A DNA stretch of 64,000 nucleotides from an uncultured beta proteobacterium (GTDB lineage Bacteria > Pseudomonadota > Gammaproteobacteria > Burkholderiales > SG8-39), in assembly GCA_903859155.1 (NCBI GenBank), contig CAIOLO010000009.1:1-64000 (forward strand), written 5' to 3'. A program made the position numbers and the translations under genes. Below are positions 43,385 through 52,439 of the stretch, piece after piece (positions within the stretch are counted from its first letter, which is position 1; the number at the start of each line of letters is the position of its first letter). The notes beneath the pieces are model-generated. The model saw only the letters and a list, made by a program, of their open reading frames with translations. It was not told the origin of the DNA and searched no databases.

Positions 43385-44406
43385 CCGACCAGGTTTTCCT
43401 GGTCATGGTGGTCCTGGTCGTCGTGGCGTTGGTATTCGATTTCATGAACGGCTTCCACGACTCGGCCAACTCGATCGCGCTCATGGTCTCCACCCGTCTG
43501 CTGACGCCGCAGGCCGCGGTCGCGTGGGCCGCATTCTTCAATTTCATCGCCTTCCTGGTATTCGGTCTTAGTGTGGCCAAGACCGTCGGGGCGGGCATTA
43601 TCGAGCCGGCAATCGTTGACAATGCGGTGATCTTCGGCGCGCTGTGTGGTGCCATCATCTGGAACATCATCACCTGGTGGTTCGGCATCCCCTCGTCGTC
43701 ATCCCATGCCCTGGTAGGCGGCCTGGTCGGGGCTGGACTGGCCAAGGCTGGATGGGACGTCATCATCGCAAAAGGATTGATCAAAACCTCGTCGGCAATT
43801 GTGCTCTCTCCTCTGCTGGGGCTGCTGCTCGCGATTGCCTTCTCGATCGTCGTGTTGTGGATTTTCAGGGATTCATCGCCGGCTTCTACCGAGAACCGCT
43901 TCAACAAGGCCCAGTTCATTTCCGCTTCGCTCTACAGCCTGGGGCACGGCGGCAACGATGCGCAGAAGACCATGGGCATCATCACTGTCCTGCTCTACGC
44001 CAACGGCTTCCTGGAAGGCGAGTTCCACGTGCCGTTCTGGGTGGTGATCACCTGCCATCTGGCCATCGCGCTGGGCACCCTGTTCGGCGGCTGGCGCATC
44101 GTCAGGACCATGGGCATGGGCATCACCCGGGTGCGGCCCTCGGGCGCATTTTGCGCGCAGACAGCGGGCGCTGTGACGCTGTTCCTCGCCACATACCTGG
44201 GAATACCGGTATCGACCACGCACACCATCACCGGCGCCATCGTCGGCATCGGCCTGTCGCGCCGCCTGTCGGCGGTGCGCTGGAATGTCGCCACGCGCAT
44301 ACTCTGGGCCTGGGTGTTCACCATCCCGGCTTCCGGCCTGATCGCGGCATCCTTCTGGTACCTCGGGCAAAGCTTCCTGGTTCAGGCAAAACCGCTGATC
44401 CCGTAA
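43381..44406 (+). CDS. pit: Low-affinity inorganic phosphate transporter, PiT family
   Basis: A 341-residue inner-membrane phosphate:cation symporter. Both PiT signatures are present: FDFMNGFHDSANSIA near residue 20 and SLGHGGNDAQKTMGI in the second half, the inverted family repeat. About nine to ten hydrophobic segments are visible, with the second-repeat PVSTTHTITGAIVGIG matching PSSSSHALVGGLVGAG in the first. Translation is probably coupled to the DUF47 gene through the ATGA overlap. It converges on the gene at 44423. Confidence 0.92.
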   Translation: MTDQVFLVMVVLVVVALVFDFMNGFHDSANSIALMVSTRLLTPQAAVAWAAFFNFIAFLVFGLSVAKTVGAGIIEPAIVDNAVIFGALCGAIIWNIITWWFGIPSSSSHALVGGLVGAGLAKAGWDVIIAKGLIKTSSAIVLSPLLGLLLAIAFSIVVLWIFRDSSPASTENRFNKAQFISASLYSLGHGGNDAQKTMGIITVLLYANGFLEGEFHVPFWVVITCHLAIALGTLFGGWRIVRTMGMGITRVRPSGAFCAQTAGAVTLFLATYLGIPVSTTHTITGAIVGIGLSRRLSAVRWNVATRILWAWVFTIPASGLIAASFWYLGQSFLVQAKPLIP

Positions 44407-44422
44407 GCGATTGCGCGGCGCG

Positions 44423-45232
44423 TTACGCCGGTTTCTTGTCGCGGACCGTCACCGGCGAGCCGCGCCCTATGCCCAGCCCCTGGTCCGCGCTCATTTCCGA
44501 GCGTGCCACCTCCAGCACGCCGAAGGAGTTGAGCAGCGCCAGGTATTCCCCCGGCGGGGCGTCGCTGTAAGTCGCGCGGAAGGCAATCTGCTGGCCACCG
44601 GCTTCCACCACCGGTTGCTTCATGCCGGCAAGCAGACTGGCATCGATGTTGGTGATCAGGTTGCCGAAATTGTCAACAGTAATGACGACGCCCTGAATTC
44701 CCCCGTGAATCACCTCCGGATCATCGACCCAGGACGGGGTGATGTCCGAAGCCGCCGCGCCGAGATCTTCGGGGCGGCAGGCGCCGCTCGCCAGCGCCGC
44801 CGCGATCGGCGCATACAGGTCGCGGCCGTGAAAAGTCCCGGCGGTAAATTTAAGCCCGATACACCCGAGACGTTTCAGGTCGATCCGGTAGACCGCGGCG
44901 GCGCCGGCGACCACCGGTGCCAGCACGCCGTTGTCGGGACCCAGAAAACAATGTCCGTCGACCACCGCCACCAGCGCCTGCGGTTCCAACCGGGCACCGG
45001 GATCCACAACGCACAGGTGCACCGTGCCGGCCGGAAAATAGCGGTAGGCGCGCGACAGCCAGAAACCGGCTTCGGCGGGCCATTGCACCACCGCATCGTG
45101 GGTGAGGTCGACAATCTTCGCCTCGAGGAAGCGCGACAGGATCACCCCCTTGATGGTCGCCACGAAGGACCCCTTGTTGGCGGTATCGGTGGTCACGGTA
45201 ATGACGCCGCAAGGCTTGAATTCTTTTTGCAT
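44423..45232 (-). CDS. SAM hydroxide adenosyltransferase (DUF62 family)
   Basis: A 269-residue protein of the SAM-dependent chlorinase/fluorinase/hydroxide adenosyltransferase family; most bacterial members hydrolyse S-adenosylmethionine to adenosine and methionine. The blocks VVDPGA, GPDNGVLAP, FHGRDLYAPIAA and the hallmark DNFGNLITNI are present. The N-terminal TDxxxxxSFVATIKGVI departs from the common TDFGxxDxYVGxMKG, so the substrate pocket may differ. ATG 45232 is taken as the start; the upstream TTG at 45259 is possible. It is divergent from a Bug gene. Confidence 0.82.
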   Translation of the reverse strand: MQKEFKPCGVITVTTDTANKGSFVATIKGVILSRFLEAKIVDLTHDAVVQWPAEAGFWLSRAYRYFPAGTVHLCVVDPGARLEPQALVAVVDGHCFLGPDNGVLAPVVAGAAAVYRIDLKRLGCIGLKFTAGTFHGRDLYAPIAAALASGACRPEDLGAAASDITPSWVDDPEVIHGGIQGVVITVDNFGNLITNIDASLLAGMKQPVVEAGGQQIAFRATYSDAPPGEYLALLNSFGVLEVARSEMSADQGLGIGRGSPVTVRDKKPA

Positions 45233-45403
45233 GATCGATATCCACCCGGCTTTGGACAAATGTTTTCGGAATGCGAAACCACGGTAACGTGGAAACGGCC
45301 CGGAGGCAAGCAGCGTTCGGCAGCCAGCGGGCAGTACGGTTCAGGCAGTGCGGGTTATTATCGCGACTGCTGTCACAACGTTTCCTTTGCGGAGGGCGAC
45401 TTC

Positions 45404-46375
45404 ATGTTTGGTTGGTTCCGGGCTTGCCCCTTGCTGTTGGCCGCCGCGCTGGTGGCCTCGATCAATACGGCGCAGGCACAGACCTATCCGGTCAAACCCA
45501 TCCGCCTGGTGGTGCCGATTGTCCCCGGCGGCAGCGTCGATCTGCTGGCGCGGCGTTTCGCGCAAAAGATGATGGAGACCCTGGGCCAGCCGCTGGTGGT
45601 GGAAAACATCTCCGGGGCGAGCGGCACCATCGGCGCGGCCCAGGTGGCGCGCGCCGCGCCCGACGGCTACACCATCATGTGGGCCACGGTGGGCGAGACC
45701 ATCGTTTATCGCTTCATGTCGCGCAACCAGCCCTACGATTCGCTGAAGGATTTCACCCCGCTGATGGCCGCGGTCACCGTGGTCACGCTGATCGCCGCGC
45801 ACCCCTCGGTGCCGGGCAACACTTTGCGCGAAGTGATCGACTACGCGCGCGCCAACCCGGGCAAGCTCGCCTACGCAAGCGCCGGCATCGGCTCGTATTT
45901 CCACATGGCCGGGGAGATGTTCAAGTCGCACACCGGGCTGGATATCCTGCACGTGCCCTACAAGGGCGTGCCGCCCGCCCTGCAGGGCCTCGCGACCGGG
46001 CAGGTGCAATTGATGTTCGTCTCGGCCTTCTCCTCCAGGCCGATGCTGGGCAAACTGAAGATCCTGGCGGTCAACGAACCCAGGCGCTACGCCGCGATGC
46101 CCGGCGTCCCCGCGGCCAACGAGACCATGCCCGGCTTTGAAAAACTGCCCACCTGGTATGCCTTCTTCGGCCCCGCCGCCATGCCCCGTCCGATCGTGAT
46201 GCGGCTCAACGAGGAAATGAACAAGGTGCTGGCCGCGGCGGACATGAAGGAATTTTTCGACACCAATGCCGTTCTCCCGATCGGCGGTACGCCCGAGGAC
46301 CTGGGCGAGGCCTTGAAGAGTGACATCGGGGCCTACGCAAGAGTCGTCAAGCTGGCCAATCTGAAACCTGAATAA
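45404..46375 (+). CDS. Bug/TctC family periplasmic solute receptor
   Basis: A 323-residue receptor with a signal peptide ending TAQAQ (about residue 26), then YPVKPIRLVVPIVPGGSVD and ENISGASG. GGAGGG lies about eight bases before the ATG at 45404. It is followed after 22 bp by an iron-containing alcohol dehydrogenase gene, so the two form an operon. The ligand loops differ from all other Bugs in the window (VETI in place of the usual threonine/serine patch), so a distinct ligand is likely. Confidence 0.88.
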   Translation: MFGWFRACPLLLAAALVASINTAQAQTYPVKPIRLVVPIVPGGSVDLLARRFAQKMMETLGQPLVVENISGASGTIGAAQVARAAPDGYTIMWATVGETIVYRFMSRNQPYDSLKDFTPLMAAVTVVTLIAAHPSVPGNTLREVIDYARANPGKLAYASAGIGSYFHMAGEMFKSHTGLDILHVPYKGVPPALQGLATGQVQLMFVSAFSSRPMLGKLKILAVNEPRRYAAMPGVPAANETMPGFEKLPTWYAFFGPAAMPRPIVMRLNEEMNKVLAAADMKEFFDTNAVLPIGGTPEDLGEALKSDIGAYARVVKLANLKPE

Positions 46376-46397
46376 ATCATTTTCAACAGGAAAACCC

Positions 46398-47537
46398 ATG
46401 GCACCTTCCCTTCCGCTACCCCCTGTCACTTCGCCGCTGCTGCAATTGCCGCGCATACAGTTCGCCTTCGGCGCCATCAGCATGCTGCCCGCGGAACTGG
46501 CGCATCTGGGCGTGAAGAAACCCTTGTTCCTCACCGACCGCGGCCTGATTGCCGCGGGCGTGTTCGACAAGGTGCGCGCCGCCATGCCCAAAGGCGCGGA
46601 CCTGGTGGTCTTTGACAGCATCCCCGAAAACCCCACCGTTGCCGGCGTGGAAGCGGCGCTGGCGCTCTATCGTGAACGCGGCTGCGACGGGGTGATCGCG
46701 GTGGGCGGCGGTTCGGTGATCGACTCGGGCAAAGCCACCGCGGTGATGGCCACCCACCCCGGGCGCCTTCCGGAGTATTTCCGCAAACCCGAGAAGATCG
46801 GGCCCAACGTTGCCCCGCTGGTGGCCATCCCGACGACCTCGGGCACCGGCAGTGAAGTCTCGCGCGGCGCGGGCATCCACGCCACACCCACCAGCCGCGG
46901 CGAGGGCATCAACGGGCCCTACATCGTGCCCAAGCTCGCCATCTGCGATCCGGAGCTCACCTTCACGCTCCCCAAGCACCTCACCGCCGCCACCGGCATG
47001 GATGCGCTGTCGCATGCGGTGGAGAATTACCTGGCCAAGGGCAACAATCCGCTGGGCGATGCCATCGCGCTGGATGCCATCCGCCGCGTGTTTGCCTGGC
47101 TGCCCAAGGCGGTGGCCAACGACCGCGAGGCGCGCTACCACATGATGATGGCCTCGATGGAGGCGATGATGCCGTGCAAGGGCCTGGGCGCCGGGCATGC
47201 GCTGGCCAACAGCTTCGGCGACCAGGGCCTGCACCATGGCACGCTGGTGACCCTCGCCTTGCCGGCGGTGCTGCGCCGCCTGGATGCCCATGCCGGCGAC
47301 AAACTCAAAGCCATGGCCGAAGCGATGGGCCTGGAAAAGGGCCGTCACGCGGCCGCGGGCATCGCCGAGATGAACGAACGCCTGGGGCTGCCTGCGAACA
47401 TGAAGCAATACGGCTATAAAGTGGTGAACCTTGACGAACTGGTCAATGAAGCGCACCAAAGCTGGTTCAACCACACCGCGCCGCACCACCATTCCCTGGC
47501 CGAGTATCGGGAGATCATCGAGGAGGTGCTGGGATAG
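46398..47537 (+). CDS. Iron-containing alcohol dehydrogenase
   Basis: A 379-residue group III (Fe-type) alcohol dehydrogenase. The nucleotide site is GGGSVIDSGK and the second signature TTSGTGSEVS. Metal ligands are recognisable: Asp and His in GMDALSHAVE, His in GLGAGHALA and His in LHHG. The second His of the common HAMxH motif is Asn here (HALAN). Related enzymes include maleylacetate reductase and 4-hydroxybutyrate dehydrogenase. AACAGGAAA precedes the ATG. It is operonic with the Bug gene; it would oxidise an alcohol or reduce an aldehyde/ketone derived from the bound acid. Confidence 0.87.
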   Translation: MAPSLPLPPVTSPLLQLPRIQFAFGAISMLPAELAHLGVKKPLFLTDRGLIAAGVFDKVRAAMPKGADLVVFDSIPENPTVAGVEAALALYRERGCDGVIAVGGGSVIDSGKATAVMATHPGRLPEYFRKPEKIGPNVAPLVAIPTTSGTGSEVSRGAGIHATPTSRGEGINGPYIVPKLAICDPELTFTLPKHLTAATGMDALSHAVENYLAKGNNPLGDAIALDAIRRVFAWLPKAVANDREARYHMMMASMEAMMPCKGLGAGHALANSFGDQGLHHGTLVTLALPAVLRRLDAHAGDKLKAMAEAMGLEKGRHAAAGIAEMNERLGLPANMKQYGYKVVNLDELVNEAHQSWFNHTAPHHHSLAEYREIIEEVLG

Positions 47538-47675
47538 CCGGCCGCGGCCGGACCGAGGCACGGCCGGCGCGCTTCGCCGCGCTCGCCGCAATCCATAATT
47601 TCATGACATTTCGCCGACAAACTTCAATATCGGCGTAATGTTATTGAATATTCAAATCCTGTATTTGATATCGCA

Positions 47676-48329
47676 CTAAGCAGCGGCAAGCGGCTGGTTC
47701 GCCGCCATGGCGCGCTGGTACGCCGCGCGCGCGGTGGTGCGCGCGAGGTAATCGTTCAGCGCCTGAGGCAGCGCAATCTCGCGCCGCAACGCGCCGGTGA
47801 GACAGGTGGTGAGCAGGATGTCCGCGCCGGTAAAGCGCTCACCCATCGCATACGGCCCCGCCCCCAATCGCGCCATCGCCGCGTCGGCCTGTTTGGCGAA
47901 TATTTCGCGCGCCGCCTTCACCGCGTTGGGCGCTTCGCCGTAGATCGCATGCAGGTCGCCATGGCGGCGGATGATGTACATGGTGTCGGCATCGAGTTCC
48001 ATCATGCAGAAAAAACACCACATGTCGTAACGGGCGCGCTCGGCCGGGTCTGTCGGCGGCTGCAGGTTCTTGGCAGTGCCGTAGCAGGTGGTGAGGTAGT
48101 TGACGATGGCCGCGCTCTCCGACACCACCACCTCGCCGTCCTGCAGCGTGGGGATCTTCTGGCTGGGATTGAGCCTGGTGTACTCCGGGGTCAGATTGCC
48201 GCCGTTGCGCGAGCCGATCGGGCGGCGCTCATAGTCGAGTTCCAGCTCATGCATGCTCCAGTGCGCGCGCAGCGTGCGCGGCGTGCCGGCGCCCCAGACG
48301 ATTTTTCGTTTCTCGCTACCTGTCACCAT
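47676..48329 (-). CDS. Glutathione S-transferase family protein
   Basis: A 217-residue GST. The thioredoxin-fold half ends with QKIPTLQDGEVVVSESAAIVNYL, whose VSESAAI matches the glutathione-binding SES/T motif; the all-helical half carries the YAMGERFTGADILLTT signature. The usual N-terminal Ser or Cys is not clear (GAGTPRTLRAHW). GAGGAA lies seven bases before the ATG at 48329; the frame to 48362 is longer but lacks a site. It follows the carboxymuconolactone decarboxylase family gene by 60 bp on the same strand. Confidence 0.87.
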   Translation of the reverse strand: MVTGSEKRKIVWGAGTPRTLRAHWSMHELELDYERRPIGSRNGGNLTPEYTRLNPSQKIPTLQDGEVVVSESAAIVNYLTTCYGTAKNLQPPTDPAERARYDMWCFFCMMELDADTMYIIRRHGDLHAIYGEAPNAVKAAREIFAKQADAAMARLGAGPYAMGERFTGADILLTTCLTGALRREIALPQALNDYLARTTARAAYQRAMAANQPLAAA

Positions 48330-48389
48330 TTGCAATTCCTCTTCCAAAATCGGGGGGCGCAAAGCCCGGGGTGCATCCCCGTTCTTGCG

Positions 48390-48947
48390 TCACTCCGGCA
48401 ACTGTGGCTTCGCGCCCTCGGGCAGATCGGCCTCAAAGGCCACGATCAACATCGCCACCATCGCATAAAAGCCGGCGATGGCGGTGATTTCGATGGCCGC
48501 CTCCTGGCTCACCTGCGCGATAAGCGCTTTATAAGTCGGAGCGCTCACCTTGCGCGTTTCCAGCAGTTCGGTGAAATAGTCGTACACCGCCTCCTCGTCC
48601 TTTTTCTCGAACACCGGGCGGCGGCGATCGCGGATCGCTTCGATCACTTCCTTCGCCACGCCCGCCCGCAGTGCCTGCGGCGCGTGCGCATACCACTCGA
48701 ACTGCGCAGTCCAGTAGCGCGCCACCATTGCAATGGCGATCTCCGACAGGCGCTTGGGGACCGAGGTCGCATCGCGCAGCATCGTGCCCAAGGCGGCGCC
48801 GCGCTCGCACAATTGCGGGTTGCGCAACAACAGCCCCCAGGGCCCGTTGACCGCGGGGCCGCCGCCGCGCGTGCCGCCGATCTCATTGGCAAGCCGCAAC
48901 TGGTGTTCGCTGAGTTCCGCGATTTCAAGCTTTCTGATACGTGCCAT
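48390..48947 (-). CDS. Carboxymuconolactone decarboxylase family protein without CxxC
   Basis: A 185-residue helical protein of the CMD/AhpD fold. The family core is RLSEIAIAMVARYWTAQFEWYAHAPQALRAGVAKEVIEAI. The redox CxxC of AhpD-type members is absent (there is no Cys in that helix), so it is not a peroxidase reductant; it is closer to the decarboxylase-like group with the conserved EWxxH. AGGAG lies six bases before the ATG at 48947. It is operonic with the GST gene and divergent from the second molybdenum hydroxylase gene. Confidence 0.84.
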   Translation of the reverse strand: MARIRKLEIAELSEHQLRLANEIGGTRGGGPAVNGPWGLLLRNPQLCERGAALGTMLRDATSVPKRLSEIAIAMVARYWTAQFEWYAHAPQALRAGVAKEVIEAIRDRRRPVFEKKDEEAVYDYFTELLETRKVSAPTYKALIAQVSQEAAIEITAIAGFYAMVAMLIVAFEADLPEGAKPQLPE

Positions 48948-49075
48948 CGTTTGCTCCTGCTGAGAATGATTGCGATTGAGCGCCTCAAAGAACGCGAATT
49001 TAGCTCAGATCAAGATTGCGTGCGTCGCGTGCGTTACCATAACCGCCATATCAGGCATTTCAGGAAAGAAGGAAT

Positions 49076-51451
49076 TTGGATCACGCCAGCCCATCCCGGA
49101 GCGAGCCCTTCAACAGCATCGGCCTGCCGCTGCGCCGCAAGGAGGACCAGCGCCTGCTGACCGGCCGCGGCCAGTTCAGCGACGACTTCAGCCTGCCCGG
49201 GCAGGTGTTCGCGGCGATGCTGCGCTCGCCGCATCCGCATGCGCGCATCCTCGCCATCGACAGCAGCGCGGCGCGCGCCATGCCCGGGGTGCTGGGCATC
49301 TACAGCGGCGCCGATTGCGCCGCCGACGCCTTGAAGCCCATTCCGCACAGCCCGCTGCCCTCGACACGCTACGACATGAAGCTGAACGCGCCAGGGGGCG
49401 GCAAGGTGTTCGAGGGCCCGCATCTGCTGCTGCCCCTGGACAAGGCGCGCCATGTCGGCGAGGCCATCGTCATGGTGGTTGCAGAAACGCGCGAACAGGC
49501 GCTGGATGCCGCCGAAGCCGTGCAGGTGGACTACCAGGAACTGCCCTGGATCGCCGACACCGCCAGCGCCTGGTCGCAGCACGGCAAACCCTCGGCGGCG
49601 CCGGTGTGGGACGAAGTGCCGGACAATGTGCTGGTCGAAACCTGTTTCGGCGACGCCGCCGCCACCGACGCGGCATTTGCGCGCTCGGCCCACGTGGTGA
49701 AGATGGACTTCGATATCGGGCGCGTCACCGCCTGCGCCATGGAGCCGCGCTCGGCGCTGGGGCATTACGCTGCCGCCAGCGGCCGCTACACGCTCTACGC
49801 CGGCAGCGGCGGCGCGGTGCGGCAGAAAGGCGAACTGGCCACGGTGCTGGGCGTGGATGCCACGCGCGTGCGGGTGCTGTCGCTGGATGTCGGCGGCAAT
49901 TTCGGCTCGCGCAACCGCGTCTATGTGGAATTCGCCCTGGTGCTGTGGGCCTCGGAAAAGCTCCGCAGGCCGGTCAAATTCACCGCCACGCGTTCCGAAT
50001 CCTTCATTTCGGATTACCAGGGACGTGATTTGTTTTCGCAGGTGGAACTGGCGCTGGACCAGGACGGAAAATTTCTTGCGCTGCGCTCGACCAACGTGTC
50101 CAACGTCGGCGCGCGCTGCGCGTCACTGTCGCCCTTGAGCAAGGGCGCCGGCCTGATCACCGGCTCCTACGATATCCCGGCCGCGGCGCTGCGCGCCGTG
50201 GCGGTTTTCACCAACACGACGCCCACCACGCCTTATCGCAGTTCCGGACGGCCCGAAGTCACCTACGCAATCGAGCGGCTGATCGATACCGCGGCGGCAA
50301 ACCTCGGTTTTGACCGCATTGAACTGCGGCGCAAAAATCTGGTGCGTGCGGCGGCCATGCCTTATCGCAACGCCGTGGGCATGCTCTACGACAGCGGAGA
50401 ATACGAAACGAACATGGACCTGGCCATGAAGATCGCCGACTGGCGGGGCTTCGCGGCACGCCGCGCCGACGCGGCCGCGCGCGGATGCCTGCTCGGCCTG
50501 GGTCTGGCGAACTACGTCGAGTCCTCGATCGGTGCGCCCAGGGAGCGCGCCCAGGTGAGCATCGGCGCCAACGGCAGGGTGCGCGTGGTCATCGGCACGC
50601 AGCCCAACGGCCAGGGGCACGAAACCAGTTTCGCCCAGGCGATCGCCTCGATGCTGAGCGTCCCCGTGGAAGCGGTGGACATGCTGATGGGGGACACCGA
50701 TATCGTCACCGCGGGTGGCGGTTCGCATTCGGGCCGCTCGATGCGCCACGCGGCCACCGTATTTACCGTCGCCGCAAAGCAACTCATCGAGAACGGCAAG
50801 AAAATTGCCGGCTGGCTGCTCGAGACCGAAGCGGCGCAGGTCGATTTCAGCAGCGGTCGCTTCAGCAGCGCGGGTTCAGCGCGCAGTTTTGGCTTTCTGG
50901 AACTGGCCCTCGAGGCCGAGCGCGGCCTCCTGCCAGCCGGCCTCAAGGAAGGCCTTGCCGTGGTCGCCGACAATGAAATGCACGACCCGGTATTCCCCAA
51001 TGGCTGCGCCATCTGCGAGACCGAGATCGATCCCCACAGCGGCGAACTGCACATCACCCGCTACGCCTCGGTCGACGATGTGGGGCGCTGCATCAATCCG
51101 CTGATCGTGCACGGCCAGACCCATGGCGGCCTCGCGCAAGGCGTGGGCCAGGCGCTCTCCGAGCATTGCACCATCGATCCCGCCTCGGGACAGCCGCTGG
51201 CGGGGTCGTACCTGGATTACGCCATTCCGCACGCGGATTCACTGCCCGATCTGCGCACCGAAATCGTCGAAGTGCTCTCACCCACCAACCCCCTGGGAAT
51301 AAAGGCCGGCGGCGAGGGCGGCACCACTCCGGCGCCGGCAGTGGTCATCAGTGCAATCATGGATGCGCTGCGCAGCGCCGGCGTGCGCGACATCACCATG
51401 CCGGCAACACCGCAAAAAATATGGCGTGCCATCAAGGAGTCTCAAAAATGA
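49076..51451 (+). CDS. Xanthine dehydrogenase family molybdopterin-binding subunit (orphan, TTG start)
   Basis: A 791-residue molybdenum hydroxylase large subunit, paralogue of the gene at 32645. Family blocks are RRKEDQRLLTGRGQFSDD, DVGGNFGSRNRVY, TPYRSSGRPEVTY and the C-terminal catalytic Glu747 in GGEGGTTPAPAV. I see no ATG or GTG before the conserved N-terminus; the TTG at 49076, seven bases after AGGAAAG, is the likely start. Its TGA overlaps the ATG of the next Bug gene (ATGA at 51448), so enzyme and receptor are co-translated. As with its paralogue, no iron-sulfur or FAD subunit gene is present. Confidence 0.87.
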   Translation: MDHASPSRSEPFNSIGLPLRRKEDQRLLTGRGQFSDDFSLPGQVFAAMLRSPHPHARILAIDSSAARAMPGVLGIYSGADCAADALKPIPHSPLPSTRYDMKLNAPGGGKVFEGPHLLLPLDKARHVGEAIVMVVAETREQALDAAEAVQVDYQELPWIADTASAWSQHGKPSAAPVWDEVPDNVLVETCFGDAAATDAAFARSAHVVKMDFDIGRVTACAMEPRSALGHYAAASGRYTLYAGSGGAVRQKGELATVLGVDATRVRVLSLDVGGNFGSRNRVYVEFALVLWASEKLRRPVKFTATRSESFISDYQGRDLFSQVELALDQDGKFLALRSTNVSNVGARCASLSPLSKGAGLITGSYDIPAAALRAVAVFTNTTPTTPYRSSGRPEVTYAIERLIDTAAANLGFDRIELRRKNLVRAAAMPYRNAVGMLYDSGEYETNMDLAMKIADWRGFAARRADAAARGCLLGLGLANYVESSIGAPRERAQVSIGANGRVRVVIGTQPNGQGHETSFAQAIASMLSVPVEAVDMLMGDTDIVTAGGGSHSGRSMRHAATVFTVAAKQLIENGKKIAGWLLETEAAQVDFSSGRFSSAGSARSFGFLELALEAERGLLPAGLKEGLAVVADNEMHDPVFPNGCAICETEIDPHSGELHITRYASVDDVGRCINPLIVHGQTHGGLAQGVGQALSEHCTIDPASGQPLAGSYLDYAIPHADSLPDLRTEIVEVLSPTNPLGIKAGGEGGTTPAPAVVISAIMDALRSAGVRDITMPATPQKIWRAIKESQK

Positions 51452-52419
51452 ATTTAAAACAAATAGCAACGCACGGGCTCGCGGCCCTGATCCTGTGCAT
51501 CGGCGTTCCCTGCGCAGGCCAGGGCTATCCCAAAGGACCGGTAAAGTGGGTAGTCCCCTTTCCCGCCGGCGGCGGTGTCGATACCGCCGGACGCATCCTC
51601 GCGCAAAGCCTCTCCGAAAGCATAGGCAAACCCTTCGTCGTGGATAACCGCGGCGGGGCCAATGGCAATATCGGCACCGAAGCGGTCGCCCGGGCGGCCA
51701 ACGACGGCTACACGCTGCTGTTCACCGGCGCGGGCCTGGTGACCAATCCCAGCCTTTACAAAAAGGTACCGTATGACGCGGTGAAGGACTTTGCCCCGGT
51801 GAGCCTGATGGCGCTCGGGCCCAATGTGCTGGTGGCGCACCCCTCCACCGCCATCCATACGGTGCAGGAACTGATCGCACAAGCCAGGGCCAAGCCGGAC
51901 ACCATCGGTTTTGCCGGATCGGGCAATGGCAGCACGCCGCATCTGGCGGGCGAACTGTTCAACTTGATGGCCAACGTGAAAATGGTGCACATCCCCTATG
52001 GCGGCTCGGGACCGGCGATGATCGGTCTCCTGGGCGGGCAGGTGCCGATCATGTTCCTGCCGGTGATCAGCGCCGGTCAGCACATCGCCGCGGGCCGGCT
52101 GCGCGCCATCGCGGTCACCAGCCGCGATCGCCTGGCCGCCTTGCCCGATCTGCCGACCATTGCCGAGTCCGGCCTGCCCGGCTACGAATCCAGCCAGTGG
52201 TACGGAGTGCTGGCCCCGGCTGGCACCCCGGGGGAGATTCTCAATCAATTGACCGCCGCGATTGTCCGCATCATGCAAAGCGCGGACATGAAGGCGCGCA
52301 TGGCCAAGGACGGGCTGGTGCCCATCGGCAGCAGCCGCGAGCAGTTCGCCGCACACATACGCATCGAAATCGACAAGTGGGCGCGGGTTATCAAGGCTTC
52401 AGGTGCCACCGTAGACTAA
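51448..52419 (+). CDS. Bug/TctC family receptor coupled to a molybdenum hydroxylase
   Basis: A 323-residue receptor. The signal peptide runs to about residue 25 (GVPCAGQ); the mature start is GYPKGPVKWVVPFPAGGGVD, with DNRGGANG as the second loop. AAGGAG lies seven bases before the ATG, which overlaps the TGA of the molybdenum hydroxylase gene. This tight coupling makes the hydroxylase substrate, perhaps an N-heterocyclic or aromatic carboxylic acid, the best guess for the ligand; that is inference. It converges on the histidine kinase at 52440. Confidence 0.9.
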   Translation: MNLKQIATHGLAALILCIGVPCAGQGYPKGPVKWVVPFPAGGGVDTAGRILAQSLSESIGKPFVVDNRGGANGNIGTEAVARAANDGYTLLFTGAGLVTNPSLYKKVPYDAVKDFAPVSLMALGPNVLVAHPSTAIHTVQELIAQARAKPDTIGFAGSGNGSTPHLAGELFNLMANVKMVHIPYGGSGPAMIGLLGGQVPIMFLPVISAGQHIAAGRLRAIAVTSRDRLAALPDLPTIAESGLPGYESSQWYGVLAPAGTPGEILNQLTAAIVRIMQSADMKARMAKDGLVPIGSSREQFAAHIRIEIDKWARVIKASGATVD

Positions 52420-52439
52420 GGTCGAGGCATCCGCAGGGC

